Of a DNA stretch of 64,000 nucleotides, positions 1 to 8,998 are shown one piece after another. Position 1 is the stretch's first letter. The number at the start of each line of letters is the position of its first letter. Origin of the DNA: JBCCXL01 sp039191605. Lineage in GTDB: Bacteria; Acidobacteriota; Thermoanaerobaculia; Multivoradales; JAHZIX01. The position numbers and the translations under genes are program-made. The stretch spans positions 124,001 through 188,000 of the forward strand of contig JBCCXL010000005.1 in NCBI GenBank assembly GCA_039191605.1, read 5' to 3'. The notes beneath the pieces are model-generated. The model searched no databases and was not told the DNA's origin. It saw only the letters and a program-made list of their open reading frames with translations.

Positions 1-434
1 AGCTGCCGCAGCAGCTACAGCAGCGCATCGACGCCGCGGGCATCGGCGAACGCTGCCTGCTGGCGGGCTTTCGCGGCGAGATCCCCCAGCTGATGCACCG
101 CCTGACGGTGGTTTGCCTCACCTCCCACAGCGAGGGCAGCCCGAATTCCATTCTCGAAGCCATGGCCGCCGGTCGTCCGGTGGTGGCGACGGCGGTGGGC
201 GGCGTGCCGGAACTGGTGGAAGACGGCGTCAGCGGCTACCTGGTGCCGCCGGGGGACCACCAGGCCCTCGCCCGGCGGGTAGAAGATCTGCTGCTCCACC
301 CGCGGCGGGCCGAGGCCTTCGGCGCCGCCGGGCAGCGGCGAGCGCGCCAGGAGCTGAGCCCCAGCGCCGGGGCGCAGCGCCTCGCCACCCTCTACCGACA
401 GGCGCTGGGCTCCGGCCGAGGAGCAGGGCCGTGA
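1..434 (+). CDS. GT4 glycosyltransferase, C-terminal part (cut by window edge)
   Basis: Only the last 143 codons are present; the frame is open to the left edge and ends at TGA 432-434. What remains is the donor-binding lobe of a GT-B fold family 4 glycosyltransferase (Glycos_transf_1). SEGSPNSILEAMAAG shows the E-x7-E pattern that contacts the nucleotide sugar, followed by RPVVA and GGVPELVEDG, typical of this lobe. It would add a sugar to a growing lipid-linked glycan on the cytoplasmic membrane face. The stop overlaps the next gene (GTGA), so it is the upstream member of the polysaccharide operon. Donor and acceptor cannot be read from this fragment. Confidence 0.9.
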   Translation, partial: LPQQLQQRIDAAGIGERCLLAGFRGEIPQLMHRLTVVCLTSHSEGSPNSILEAMAAGRPVVATAVGGVPELVEDGVSGYLVPPGDHQALARRVEDLLLHPRRAEAFGAAGQRRARQELSPSAGAQRLATLYRQALGSGRGAGP

Positions 435-1504
435 GCTCCGCGCCGCTAGAAGCGAAGTTGGTCACCGCCGCCGAGGCCCCGGCGGGAGAGCTGGATCTCT
501 TCCTCCAGACCTTCTTCGGCGCCACCAAGGCCGCCTTCCTGCGGGATCACGGCAGCTGGTGGCATCGCGGAGACGAGAACCGCCTGGTGCTCCTGGTGGA
601 CGGCAGGGTCGCCGCCTACACCGGGGTGATCCCGACCACCGTTCGCCGCGGACAGGAGGAGCTGGAGGGCGCCTGGTGGATGGATTTGGTGGTCGCCCCA
701 GCATTTCGCCGCCGCGGCCTGGAGCGCCGACTGGACGCCGAGGTCCGCCGCCGCTTCCGCTGGATCCTCGGCTTCCCCAACGCCCTCGCCGCCAAGATTC
801 ATCGCCGCCACCGCTGGGGAGTAAAGGAGGATCTGAAGGTCCACCTCCTCCCCCTGGAGCCCCGGCGAATGCCGGCTCTCCAGCGCGGCGACTCCATCCT
901 CTCCCGCGCTCTGCGCAGCAGCGCGGCGACCCTCGCCACCCCCCTGGCCCACTGGCACCGGCGCCGACTGCTGCCCTCGACGCCGGCCGTCAAGACTCCT
1001 CCGCAGCGCTGGGTGCTGGATGCGGAGGCCCTCGCCCGAGTGGCTTCGACCACGCCGACCCACAGCGCCGCCGGAGCCCCCTGGCTCACCGCCGCCCGCC
1101 GCGCCGAAGACTTCTCCTGGCGCTACCTCGAGGCCCCCCCCAGCTACCGGGAAGGATTGCGACTGCACGTGGACGACGAAGATTCCCCGCGCTTAGCGGT
1201 CATCTCCCGCCACACCGGGCGAGGCGCCCGGATCCTCGACCTGTTCGGCGACCTGAGGGAGACCGGGCGGGTGATCCCCCTGCTGCGCCGAGCGGCCGCC
1301 AGCGCCGCGGCGGAGGGAGAACCCCAGGTCACCGCCCTAGCGGGCAACGGCCTGATAAGCTCGACCTTACGCCGAGCTGGCTTCCTGATCACCTCTACCG
1401 CCCGCTTCTGCTGGCTCGGAACCACCGCCGACCAGACCGAGAGTCTCGCCCCCTGCGATCTCCACTGGAATCTCGGCGACAGCGACAACGATGAACCCCG
1501 CTGA
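431..1504 (+). CDS. GNAT-family N-acetyltransferase-like protein
   Basis: A 357-residue protein. The GTG at 431 is chosen because it overlaps the previous stop (GTGA) and puts the conserved domain near the N-terminus; the same frame is open further upstream, but that part is antisense-like and Arg-rich. Residues about 75-130 look like the GNAT acetyl-CoA site: a hydrophobic strand (WWMDLVVAP) followed by the pyrophosphate-binding pattern FRRRGLERRL (R-x-x-G). The C-terminal half may be a second, degenerate GNAT-like domain, as in FemAB/GNAT tandem proteins of capsule clusters. The context suggests acylation of an amino sugar or lipid-linked intermediate. The stop overlaps the next start by 14 bases. 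Confidence 0.7.
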   Translation: MSSAPLEAKLVTAAEAPAGELDLFLQTFFGATKAAFLRDHGSWWHRGDENRLVLLVDGRVAAYTGVIPTTVRRGQEELEGAWWMDLVVAPAFRRRGLERRLDAEVRRRFRWILGFPNALAAKIHRRHRWGVKEDLKVHLLPLEPRRMPALQRGDSILSRALRSSAATLATPLAHWHRRRLLPSTPAVKTPPQRWVLDAEALARVASTTPTHSAAGAPWLTAARRAEDFSWRYLEAPPSYREGLRLHVDDEDSPRLAVISRHTGRGARILDLFGDLRETGRVIPLLRRAAASAAAEGEPQVTALAGNGLISSTLRRAGFLITSTARFCWLGTTADQTESLAPCDLHWNLGDSDNDEPR

Positions 1505-3089
1505 CCGGCGCCCCGCGATTGGCGCCCCCGCCCCACGCCACGGTTCGAGCCCTGATCTAGGCGCCGGATCCGGTCCTTGGCTCGCCCTGGCGCCGCCGGC
1601 CCCCTGGCCCGGCACGCCCCGGGAAGGGCTGCGGGCCACGCTCTTCCTGCTCGCCCACATCCCCCTCGGCATCGCGCTGCGGGTGGTGCCGCTGCTCTCC
1701 ACCGCCCACGCCCTGGCGGCGGTCCTCTTCGGCTTCTGGCTGGTCCAGCGGGGGCGCAAGGAGCAGGGACGACTGGTGGCTTTGATGGCCTATATCGTCG
1801 GCTCCGAGCCGATCTGGCGAGCCACCGGGGCCCGGGTGTTCTACGAAACCGGGAAGTACGCCTTGGTCGCCCTGGCGATCTACGCCGTGATGCGCTTCAA
1901 CCGCCTAGGAAAATTCCGTCTCGCTCCCCTGGCCTACTTCTTCTTTCTCGTCCCTTCGCTGCTGGTCCTGCCCTATTTCTCCAAGGACGACATCTCCTTC
2001 AATCTCTCCGGCCCCATGGCCCTGGGCTTCGCCGCCGCCTATCTCGGCGGGCAGCGGATGGATCTCGGCACCGTTCGCCGCACCCTCACCGGCCTGCTGG
2101 CGCCGATCCTGTCGCTGGTCACCATCGCCTCCTTCTCCACCGTCACCACCTCCAGCATCAATTTTTACAGCTCCAAGGTGGCTTCCGGAGGGCTCGGCCA
2201 GAACCAGGCCTCCTCTGCCCTCGGGCTGGCGGCCCTGGTCGCCTTTTTGCTGATCTTTCAGGGAGACCTTCCCCGCCGCTTCCAGTGGGTGGTCACCCTG
2301 GTGGGGCTGTGGTGCGCCGGCCAGGGCCTGCTGACCTTCTCCCGAGGGGGCATGCTCACCGCCCTCATCGCCGCCGCCGCCGCCGGCTTCTTCCTGCTCC
2401 AGGACCGCCGCTCCCGCTCCGCCCTGGTGGCCCGAACCTTCTTCGCCGCCCTGGTGGGGCTCTTTCTGCTGTGGCCCTTCCTCAATACCTTCACCGGCGG
2501 TGAGTTGGAGAACCGCTTCCGCGACGACTCCCTCACCGGGCGAGACCGCATCATCGAGGGCGACCTCCTGGCCTTTCAGGAGAACCCCCTGCTGGGAGTA
2601 GGGCCGGGACAGAGCCGCTACTGGCATGCGCTGACCTTCAAGGTCTCCGCCGCCCACACCGAATACACCCGAACCCTGGCGGAGCACGGCAGCCTGGGAG
2701 CCATCTCCCTGCTGCTGCTGACCTTCCTCAGCATCCGCAACGTGCTCTCCCAGCGCACCCCGGCGGCCAAGGCGCTGGCCGCCGCATTCACCGTTTGGAC
2801 CCTGCTTTTCATGTTCCACGCTGCCTTGAGAATGGCCGCGCCGGCCTTCGTCTTCGCCTTCGCCGGCGGACGCCTGCTGGCGACCATGCCGGTCCACGGT
2901 GCCCGACAAACTGTGAGGTCTCCAGTCGGCGGGAGGGGCTGGAATCCCGCTTGGGGCCCCAACCCCATCTCCGCCCGCCGACGAATCCAGCCGGCGGTGG
3001 ACACACCTCTAGGCCGCGCTTCAGGCCGCGGATCGGTCCCTGGTTCAAATCCTGATCCCAATCCTAACCCCAGTCCCCATGGCGCCTGA
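1491..3089 (+). CDS. O-antigen ligase / Wzy-type polymerase, integral membrane
   Basis: A 532-residue polytopic membrane protein with around ten hydrophobic segments between residues about 45 and 460. The motif near residues 370-400 (GVGPGQSRYW, then AHTEYTRTLAEHGSLG) is the conserved periplasmic loop signature of the O-antigen ligase/Wzy superfamily (Wzy_C), where His and Arg residues act on undecaprenyl-diphosphate-linked glycans. Expected role: polymerising repeat units or ligating finished chains at the outer face of the inner membrane. The last 60 residues are low-complexity (Pro, Asn, Asp, Gly) and lie outside the membrane core. The start overlaps the upstream gene and the end overlaps capA (ATG at 3079), implying translational coupling. 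Ligase and polymerase cannot be told apart by sequence alone. Confidence 0.82.
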   Translation: MNPADRRPAIGAPAPRHGSSPDLGAGSGPWLALAPPAPWPGTPREGLRATLFLLAHIPLGIALRVVPLLSTAHALAAVLFGFWLVQRGRKEQGRLVALMAYIVGSEPIWRATGARVFYETGKYALVALAIYAVMRFNRLGKFRLAPLAYFFFLVPSLLVLPYFSKDDISFNLSGPMALGFAAAYLGGQRMDLGTVRRTLTGLLAPILSLVTIASFSTVTTSSINFYSSKVASGGLGQNQASSALGLAALVAFLLIFQGDLPRRFQWVVTLVGLWCAGQGLLTFSRGGMLTALIAAAAAGFFLLQDRRSRSALVARTFFAALVGLFLLWPFLNTFTGGELENRFRDDSLTGRDRIIEGDLLAFQENPLLGVGPGQSRYWHALTFKVSAAHTEYTRTLAEHGSLGAISLLLLTFLSIRNVLSQRTPAAKALAAAFTVWTLLFMFHAALRMAAPAFVFAFAGGRLLATMPVHGARQTVRSPVGGRGWNPAWGPNPISARRRIQPAVDTPLGRASGRGSVPGSNPDPNPNPSPHGA

Positions 3090-4413
3090 GGACTCCATTC
3101 ACCGCCGCCGTGCCCGTGAGCTCGGTCTACTGAGCCAGGGAGCCGGTGGACTTCTGCGCTCACCGACGCCGGCCACCGCCGCCTACCAGCTGCCGTCTCA
3201 GCTGGAAGCCCTAGTGCTCTGCCAGCGCCAATCCCCCGAAACCTCCGAGCAAGGTCCGCCCGGCCAAGAGACGCCGGTTCGGATCACCGCCGGCGGCGAT
3301 CTCGGCTTCTCCGGCCGCCTCGCCCCTCGCGCCGGGGAAGAAGGGGCCGGCCCCCTAGACGAGATCGCTCCCCTGCTGCGGCGCAGCGACGCTGCCTTCG
3401 CCAATCTCGAGAGCCCGCTGCCGCGCAATGTACCCGAGGGCGCGCTCTTCGCCGGCCCTCCGGAGGCCGCCAACCGTCTCGCCGCGGCGGGCCTCAACGT
3501 CCTCAGCCTGGCCAACAACCACGCCCTGGACTACGGACCGGACGGTCTCCTCACCACTCTCCAGGGTCTCCACTGGGCCCGCATCTCCAGCGTCGGTGCC
3601 GGAGAAGGAGGCAGCGCGGCCCATCCGGTGCTCACCTCCCCGCGACACCACGAGGCCGGGGAGATCCTCTGGCTCGCCACCGCCCGCACCCTGGAGCCGG
3701 CCCCGCCCCACGGGCCCTGCATCTGGGAGCTGCAGCGCGAAGAGCTGCTGAACGCCGTCACCGAGGCGAGCGAGCGGCGGCGCGCCGGAGAGCTCTCCGC
3801 CATCGTCGTCTCGATCCATTTCGGCTACATGTTCATCGACTACCCAGACCCCGAGCAGCGACGCCTCGCTCTCGAGGTAGCGGCAGCGGGGGCGGATTTA
3901 GTCTTGGCCCACCATGCCCACGTGCTACAGGGCATCGAGGTGGTGGACAGCGGCCCTCGACGCTCGGTGGTTTGCCACAACCTCGGCAATCTGCTCTTCG
4001 ACTGGCAGGAAGGCGAGATTGCCACTACCGCCGATATCGGGCCGCAGCGCAGCGGAGCTCTGCTGGTCTTCGATCTCGACGCCCACGGAGTCGCCCAGGC
4101 CTTCGCTCTTCCGGTGTGGGTGGAGGACGACATGAGCCTGCGCTGGGCCCTCGGCTCCCGGGGCGAGGCGGTGCTGGACCGACTCCAGCGCCTCAGCGAA
4201 GCCTTCGCCAGCCCCAGCTGGCAGCAGGAATTTCGCCGCCAGCGGGGAGAGCGCAACACCGGCCTCGCCGTCGCCGGCCTGTGGAAGCAAATTGCCCAGG
4301 GCCATTGGGGAGTCCTCTTCTCGGCCCTGCGGCGCCTGCGCCCCCACCACCTCACCATGCTCGGCTCCTGGCTCCTGGGGCGAGTGCGGCGGCGGGCCGA
4401 CGAAAGCCTATGA
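3079..4413 (+). CDS. CapA-family metallophosphatase-like capsule protein
   Basis: A 444-residue protein of the PGA_cap (CapA) family, a calcineurin-like fold tied to capsule and poly-gamma-glutamate export. The metal-site signatures come in order: TAGGDLGFSGRL (residue about 70), FANLESPL (about 112), LANNHALDYG (about 150), VVSIHFGYMF (about 245) and LAHHAHVLQG (about 280). In typical members the fourth and fifth motifs read HWGxEY and GHHPHV; here Phe-Gly-Tyr and Ala replace parts of them, but the histidines are kept. There is no clear signal peptide; the first 70 residues are a low-complexity leader. The ATG overlaps the upstream stop, and the stop overlaps the next start (ATGA at 4410). 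The physiological substrate of the family is not firmly established. Confidence 0.85.
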   Translation: MAPEDSIHRRRARELGLLSQGAGGLLRSPTPATAAYQLPSQLEALVLCQRQSPETSEQGPPGQETPVRITAGGDLGFSGRLAPRAGEEGAGPLDEIAPLLRRSDAAFANLESPLPRNVPEGALFAGPPEAANRLAAAGLNVLSLANNHALDYGPDGLLTTLQGLHWARISSVGAGEGGSAAHPVLTSPRHHEAGEILWLATARTLEPAPPHGPCIWELQREELLNAVTEASERRRAGELSAIVVSIHFGYMFIDYPDPEQRRLALEVAAAGADLVLAHHAHVLQGIEVVDSGPRRSVVCHNLGNLLFDWQEGEIATTADIGPQRSGALLVFDLDAHGVAQAFALPVWVEDDMSLRWALGSRGEAVLDRLQRLSEAFASPSWQQEFRRQRGERNTGLAVAGLWKQIAQGHWGVLFSALRRLRPHHLTMLGSWLLGRVRRRADESL

Positions 4414-5525
4414 CCCCCGGCGACTCACCGCAGCGGCCCGGGGTCCTGATGGTGGGGAATTTCCTCTCCCGCCATGGGGCGAATCCCTCCGTCGGAGAGG
4501 ACCTCGCCCACCGGCTGCGGGAGCTCCGCTGGGACGTCATCACCACCTCCCACCGCCGCCTTCGCCCCTGGCGCCTGGCGGACATGGTGATCACCACCCT
4601 GCGGCGCCACCGCCGCTACGACGTCGCCCAGGTGGACGTCTTCAGCGGCCCCGCCTTTCGCTGGGCGGAAGCCGTCACCGCCTGCCTGCGGGTCGTCGGC
4701 AAGCCGGTGATCTTCACCCTCCACGGCGGCGAGCTTCCCGCCTTCGCCCGCCGTCATCCGCAACGGGTAAAGGCTCTGCTGCGCCACGCCGCGGCGGTGA
4801 CCGCGCCCTCCCCCTATCTTGCCGACGCCCTGCGCCCGTGGCGGGAAGACCTGCTGCTGCTGCCCAATCCCCTGGAGCTGGAGCGCTACCCCTTTCGACC
4901 TCGAGGTCCTTCTCAGAAGTCGCTACGGCCCCGCGTGGTGTGGCTACGGGCCTTCCACCGCACCTATCGCCCGGAGCTGGCGCCCCAGGCCATCGCCCCA
5001 CTGGTGGCGGACTACCCCGAGCTTCAGCTAGAGATGATCGGGCCCGACAAGGGCGACGGCAGTCTGCAGGCCACCGAGGCGAAGGCCCGGGAGCTGGGGG
5101 TGCAGGATAATCTGCGCATCGTGCCGGGGGTTCCCAAGAGCGAGGTGCCTCAGCGCCTCGCCGCGGCGGATCTCTTCCTCAACACGACGGATGCCGACAA
5201 TACGCCGGTCTCGATCTTAGAGGCCCTGGCTTGTGGTCTGTGCATCGTCTCTACCAACGCCGGCGGCTTACCCAAGCTGCTCTCCGACGGCGAGGATGCC
5301 CTCCTCGCCCCGGTGGGGGATGCCGAGGCCTTGAGCGCCGCCCTTCGGCGCCTGCTGGAAGACCCTGGCCTGGCCACTCGGCTGAGCGCCGCGGGCCGGA
5401 CCAAGGTCGAGGCCTTCGACTGGAATCGGGTCCTGCCCCGCTGGCAGCAGCTGCTGCGCGCCGCGGCCCAGGCCGGACCGAAGCGGAGCCTGGTCTCCGA
5501 CTCCCTCTCCGGAGATTCCCCTTGA
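4410..5525 (+). CDS. GT4 glycosyltransferase
   Basis: A 371-residue GT-B glycosyltransferase. The ATG at 4410 overlaps the capA stop (ATGA); the longer open frame upstream is only the shadow of capA. The N-terminal lobe has the acceptor-side features (GNFLSRHGANPSVGEDLAHR, and FTLHGGE at about 105, as in GT4 proteins that act on a membrane glycolipid). The C-terminal lobe has the donor site: NTTDADNTPVSILEALACG includes an E-x7-E-like region, followed by VSTNAGGLPKLLSDGEDA. Length matches the family. It probably adds one sugar to the lipid-linked repeat unit. The stop overlaps the TTG start of the next gene. Confidence 0.88.
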   Translation: MTPGDSPQRPGVLMVGNFLSRHGANPSVGEDLAHRLRELRWDVITTSHRRLRPWRLADMVITTLRRHRRYDVAQVDVFSGPAFRWAEAVTACLRVVGKPVIFTLHGGELPAFARRHPQRVKALLRHAAAVTAPSPYLADALRPWREDLLLLPNPLELERYPFRPRGPSQKSLRPRVVWLRAFHRTYRPELAPQAIAPLVADYPELQLEMIGPDKGDGSLQATEAKARELGVQDNLRIVPGVPKSEVPQRLAAADLFLNTTDADNTPVSILEALACGLCIVSTNAGGLPKLLSDGEDALLAPVGDAEALSAALRRLLEDPGLATRLSAAGRTKVEAFDWNRVLPRWQQLLRAAAQAGPKRSLVSDSLSGDSP

Positions 5526-6988
5526 GTCTCCTGCTGAACACCTATCACCGCCTGCCCTACGCTGCGAAGGTCGCCGCCGCCAGCCTGCGGGGAGCGATCT
5601 TGAGGGAGCGCCGCTACGGCGCCAATACCGGGAGTTGGGTGGCCCAGGCCCTGGAGCGAGAATCCTGGAGCCCGCAGCGCTGGCAGCAGGAGAGAGAGCT
5701 GTGGCTGGAGCGAACCCTGGCCGAAGCTCGCCGCAGCTCCCGGGGTCACCACCTCGCGGCCCAGGGCAGGGACCTGCACCGCCTCGAGGAGTGGCCTATC
5801 CTCACCAAAGGGGAGGTACGCCGCAGGCCGCGAGCGCTGGTTCCCGGCGGCCGTCTGCCGCGACGGGCGCTGCGGGAACACACCAGCGGCTCCACCGGAA
5901 CGCCTCTGGTGCTGTGGTGGAGCCGCAACGCCTCCCATCGGTGGTACGCCCTGGTAGAGGCCCGCATGCGGCGCTGGAATGGCGTGCGCCTCGATGAGCC
6001 CTGGGCCCTCATCGGCGGCCAGCTGGTGGCCCCGGTCAACCGCCAGAGGCCTCCCTATTGGGTGTGGAATCTCGCCTCCAAACAGCTTTACCTCAGCGCC
6101 TATCATCTGCGCCCCGGCACCGCCACGGATTACGTCCGCGCCCTCGCCAAACACCGGGTCACCCACCTGCTGGGTTACCCATCGGCGCTGGCGGACCTCG
6201 CCCACTTCGCGCAGCAGGAGGGGGCCTCGCCGCCGCCGATGCGGGTGATCCTCAGCAATGCCGAGCCCCTCACCGCCGAGCGCCGCCAGCGTATCGAGGG
6301 CTTCTTCGGCTGCCCGGTGAGGGATAGCTACGGCCTGGCGGAAATCACCGCCGCCGCCAGCGAGTGCGAGGCCGGCGCTCTCCATTGGTGGCCGGAGGTG
6401 GGCTGGCTGGAGGTGCTGGACGACGATGACCTGCCGGTCCCCCCGGGCCAGCCGGGCAGGCTGGTGGCCACCGGTCTGCTCAACGACGCCATGCCTCTGG
6501 TGCGCTACGAGACCGGCGACCGAGTGCGGATGACGACGGACGACGAGCCCCCCTGCCCCTGCGGCCGACGATTGCCGAGGCTCGCCGCAGTGGAGGGCCG
6601 GCTGGACGACGTCCTGGTGACCCCGGAGGGGCTGCGGGTGGGCCGCCTGGATCCGATCTTCAAATCCCAGCTGCCGATCCACGGGGCTCAAATCCTCCAG
6701 GATCGCCGAGACCGGGCGGTGCTGCGCCTAGTACCCGCTAACGGCTATCGACCCCAGCACGGCGACGAGCTGCTCCAGCGCCTGCGCCAGCGCCTGGGCA
6801 ACAGCATGCGCCTGGAGCTCGAGCTGATGGAGCGACTCCCCCGCACTTCCGCCGGAAAGGTAAGGTCGGTGGTGCGCACTTTTCCCCTGGAAGACGATCC
6901 ATCCTCCTCGCCCAGCTCGGAAGGTTCAGATGGAGCTTCGGACGGGGTTTCGAACGGGGCCTCGAACGGCGCAGCCAAGGGCGCCTGA
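5522..6988 (+). CDS. CapK/PaaK-like adenylate-forming enzyme
   Basis: A 488-residue member of the adenylate-forming superfamily, closest in style to CapK/phenylacetate-CoA ligase proteins of capsule loci. Visible motifs: the AMP-binding P-loop HTSGSTGTPLVLWW (residue about 121), the adenine-site motif SYGLAEIT (about 270), GDRVRM (about 335), the Cys-rich CPCGRRLPRL (about 345) and the hinge GRLDDVLVTPEG (about 360). It would activate a carboxylic acid as the adenylate, possibly to acylate a sugar or amine of the polysaccharide. TTG at 5522 is chosen because it overlaps the upstream stop (TTGA) and leads into a plausible N-terminal helix; no ATG fits. The last 30 residues are a Ser/Gly/Asp/Asn low-complexity tail. 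Confidence 0.82.
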   Translation: MSLLLNTYHRLPYAAKVAAASLRGAILRERRYGANTGSWVAQALERESWSPQRWQQERELWLERTLAEARRSSRGHHLAAQGRDLHRLEEWPILTKGEVRRRPRALVPGGRLPRRALREHTSGSTGTPLVLWWSRNASHRWYALVEARMRRWNGVRLDEPWALIGGQLVAPVNRQRPPYWVWNLASKQLYLSAYHLRPGTATDYVRALAKHRVTHLLGYPSALADLAHFAQQEGASPPPMRVILSNAEPLTAERRQRIEGFFGCPVRDSYGLAEITAAASECEAGALHWWPEVGWLEVLDDDDLPVPPGQPGRLVATGLLNDAMPLVRYETGDRVRMTTDDEPPCPCGRRLPRLAAVEGRLDDVLVTPEGLRVGRLDPIFKSQLPIHGAQILQDRRDRAVLRLVPANGYRPQHGDELLQRLRQRLGNSMRLELELMERLPRTSAGKVRSVVRTFPLEDDPSSSPSSEGSDGASDGVSNGASNGAAKGA

Positions 6989-7097
6989 TGTCCGCTTTCG
7001 CAGGTGACTGAGGCTAAACTGGTCCTCAGCATCTTCTTCCACATTCACCGATTCCTCTCTCCCTGCGGTTTCTCTGCTGCCCGCATGGACTCAACCG

Positions 7098-8237
7098 ATG
7101 ACCGACTCTGCATCAGCGCCCCCCGATCCGCATTCAGCTTCGAATGCTGCGAGCGAATCTCCATCCCCGACCCCAAAGGTCTGGGTGGTGATGCCGGTAC
7201 GCAACGAGGGCGCGTACATCGACGCCAGCCTCGGGGCGGTGCTCGCCCAGGATTACCCGCTGGAGACAATGCGGGTGGTGGTGGTGGACGGCCTCTCCGA
7301 CGACGACACCCAGGAGCGGGTCCAGCGCCTCGCGGCGAGCTCCCCCTGCCCGGTGGAGCTGGTGCCCAACCCTGGCCGCATCGTGCCCACCGGCCTCAAT
7401 CTCGTCCTCCAGCGCTTCCTCGCCTCTGACGCCGAGATCCTGGTGCGGGTCGACGGGCATTGCGAGATCGCCGCGGACTACGTTCGCCGCTGCGTCGAGC
7501 ATCTCGCTCGGGCCTCCATCGCCGGCGTCGGCGGCCCCATCACCACCCTCGGCGAGACTCCCGGAGCCCGGGTCATCGCCGCCGCCATGGCCTCCCCCTT
7601 CGGCGTCGGCGGCTCCGCCTTCCGGGTGGGGCGAGCGCACCCCACCCTGGTGGACACCATCGCCTTTCCCGCCTATAGCCGCCGCGCCCTGGAGCTCGCC
7701 GGACCCTTCGACGAAGAGTTGATGCGCAACCAGGACGACGAATACAACTACCGGCTGCGCAAGCTCGGGGAAAACCTGCTGCTGGCTCCAGACGTGCGCT
7801 CGCTCTATTACAGCCGCGCCCGGCTGCCCAAGCTCGCCAAGCAATTCTTCCAATACGGCTACTACAAGGTGAGGGTGCTGCAAAAACATCCGCGGCAGAT
7901 GCGACTGCGCCAATTCGCCCCGCCGAGCTTCGTCGCCGCCCTGCTGGGAGCCCTCGCCCTCACCCTGGCGGGAGCCTCCCTCCACCGCGGTCTGCTGCCC
8001 CTGGGCATCCTGCTCCTCGCCCTCGTCGCACTCCCCTACCTCGCCGCCAATCTCTGGGCGACCTTGCGAACGATGGGAGCCGTGGAGGGGCATCGGCTGC
8101 TGGCACTCACCCGCCTTCCGGTGGCCTTCGCCGCCATGCATCTCGGCTACGGCAGCGGCTTCCTCGCCGGCATCGTGGGCTTCGCCGGGCGCTGGGGCGA
8201 TGGGGCGAGCAGGCCCCGAGAGGGCAGCGGGAAATGA
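7098..8237 (+). CDS. GT2 glycosyltransferase, ExoA-like
   Basis: A 379-residue GT-A fold, family 2 glycosyltransferase. It opens with a low-complexity N-terminus and then the donor-binding strand VVMPVRNEGAYIDASL (residue about 29), followed by VVDGLSDDDT, the metal-binding RVDGHCEIA region (about 120) and the acceptor-side NQDDEYNYRLRKLG (about 215), which matches the E/D-D-x-x-x-x-x-R/K pattern of succinoglycan-type ExoA enzymes. Two hydrophobic segments at about 275-315 anchor it in the membrane. A 109-base gap separates it from the CapK-like gene. It overlaps the following methyltransferase (ATGA at 8234). The sugar is not predictable. Confidence 0.87.
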   Translation: MTDSASAPPDPHSASNAASESPSPTPKVWVVMPVRNEGAYIDASLGAVLAQDYPLETMRVVVVDGLSDDDTQERVQRLAASSPCPVELVPNPGRIVPTGLNLVLQRFLASDAEILVRVDGHCEIAADYVRRCVEHLARASIAGVGGPITTLGETPGARVIAAAMASPFGVGGSAFRVGRAHPTLVDTIAFPAYSRRALELAGPFDEELMRNQDDEYNYRLRKLGENLLLAPDVRSLYYSRARLPKLAKQFFQYGYYKVRVLQKHPRQMRLRQFAPPSFVAALLGALALTLAGASLHRGLLPLGILLLALVALPYLAANLWATLRTMGAVEGHRLLALTRLPVAFAAMHLGYGSGFLAGIVGFAGRWGDGASRPREGSGK

Positions 8238-8998
8238 CGGCTCCGGATCCCTCGCCAGCAGCCGACGAGGCCCAGCGCATTCTCGCCGAGTATCAGCGTC
8301 GGCAGCGGGAGATCTCCTCGGACCGCTACGCCCCCTGGAACGCCGCGGAGGAGCTGGCCCGCTCCGGGCGCCGTCTCCTGGCGGCCCGCTGCCTCCACGA
8401 CCTGGGCGCCTTTCCCCAGGCCGGCCAGCGGGCCCTGGAGGTCGGCTGCGGCAGCGGCGGCTGGATGCCGGATCTCATCGCCTGGGGCGTCGCCGCCACA
8501 GACCTGGCGGGAATCGATCTCGATGAGCAGCGCGTCGCCGAGGCCAAGCGGCGCCTCCCCACCGCCGATCTGCGCGTCGGGGACGCCACCGACCTGCCGT
8601 GGAGCGCCGGAAGCTTCTCCCTGGTGATCGCATCGACGGTCTTCACCTCGATTCTCGACCCGACAGTACGGCAGCGCCTCGCGGAATCGATAGTCGAGGC
8701 CCTGGCCCCCGGCGGCGCGGCGATAATCTACGATTTCCGCGTCGACAATCCCCGCAACCCGGCGGTGAGGGCGCTGACGGCGAAAGAGATTCGCCAGCTC
8801 TTTCCCCAGCTCCAGGGCAGAGCGCGCTCTCTCACTCTGGCACCTCCCCTCGCCCGCCCCCTGGCCCCTCGATTGCGCTGGCTCGCCCTCGCCCTGGAAA
8901 CCCTGCCGCCGCTGCGCAGCCATCTGCTGGCGGTGTTGCGCAAGCCCACGGCGCCAGCAGCAACGACCCTCGGCGAGACCCCCCGTGAGCAGCCCTGA
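8234..8998 (+). CDS. Class I SAM-dependent methyltransferase
   Basis: A 254-residue Rossmann-fold methyltransferase. Motif I LEVGCGSGGWMPDL (residue about 72), the acidic end of strand 2 GIDLDEQRVAEA (about 97) and the motif DATDLPWSAGSFSLVIAST (about 117) are those of Methyltransf_11/25 proteins. The C-terminal 60 residues form a hydrophobic helical cap, consistent with a membrane-proximal or lipid-linked substrate. It lies inside the polysaccharide operon and overlaps genes on both sides (ATGA at its start; GTG of the next gene at 8985), so O-methylation of a glycan residue or lipid carrier intermediate is likely. The exact acceptor is unknown. Confidence 0.88.
   Translation: MTAPDPSPAADEAQRILAEYQRRQREISSDRYAPWNAAEELARSGRRLLAARCLHDLGAFPQAGQRALEVGCGSGGWMPDLIAWGVAATDLAGIDLDEQRVAEAKRRLPTADLRVGDATDLPWSAGSFSLVIASTVFTSILDPTVRQRLAESIVEALAPGGAAIIYDFRVDNPRNPAVRALTAKEIRQLFPQLQGRARSLTLAPPLARPLAPRLRWLALALETLPPLRSHLLAVLRKPTAPAATTLGETPREQP

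Noticed and set aside
5150..6691. A 513-codon - strand open frame opposite the GT4 and CapK genes
   Set aside because: It is a high-GC antisense shadow; the + strand genes have clear family motifs and overlapping starts.
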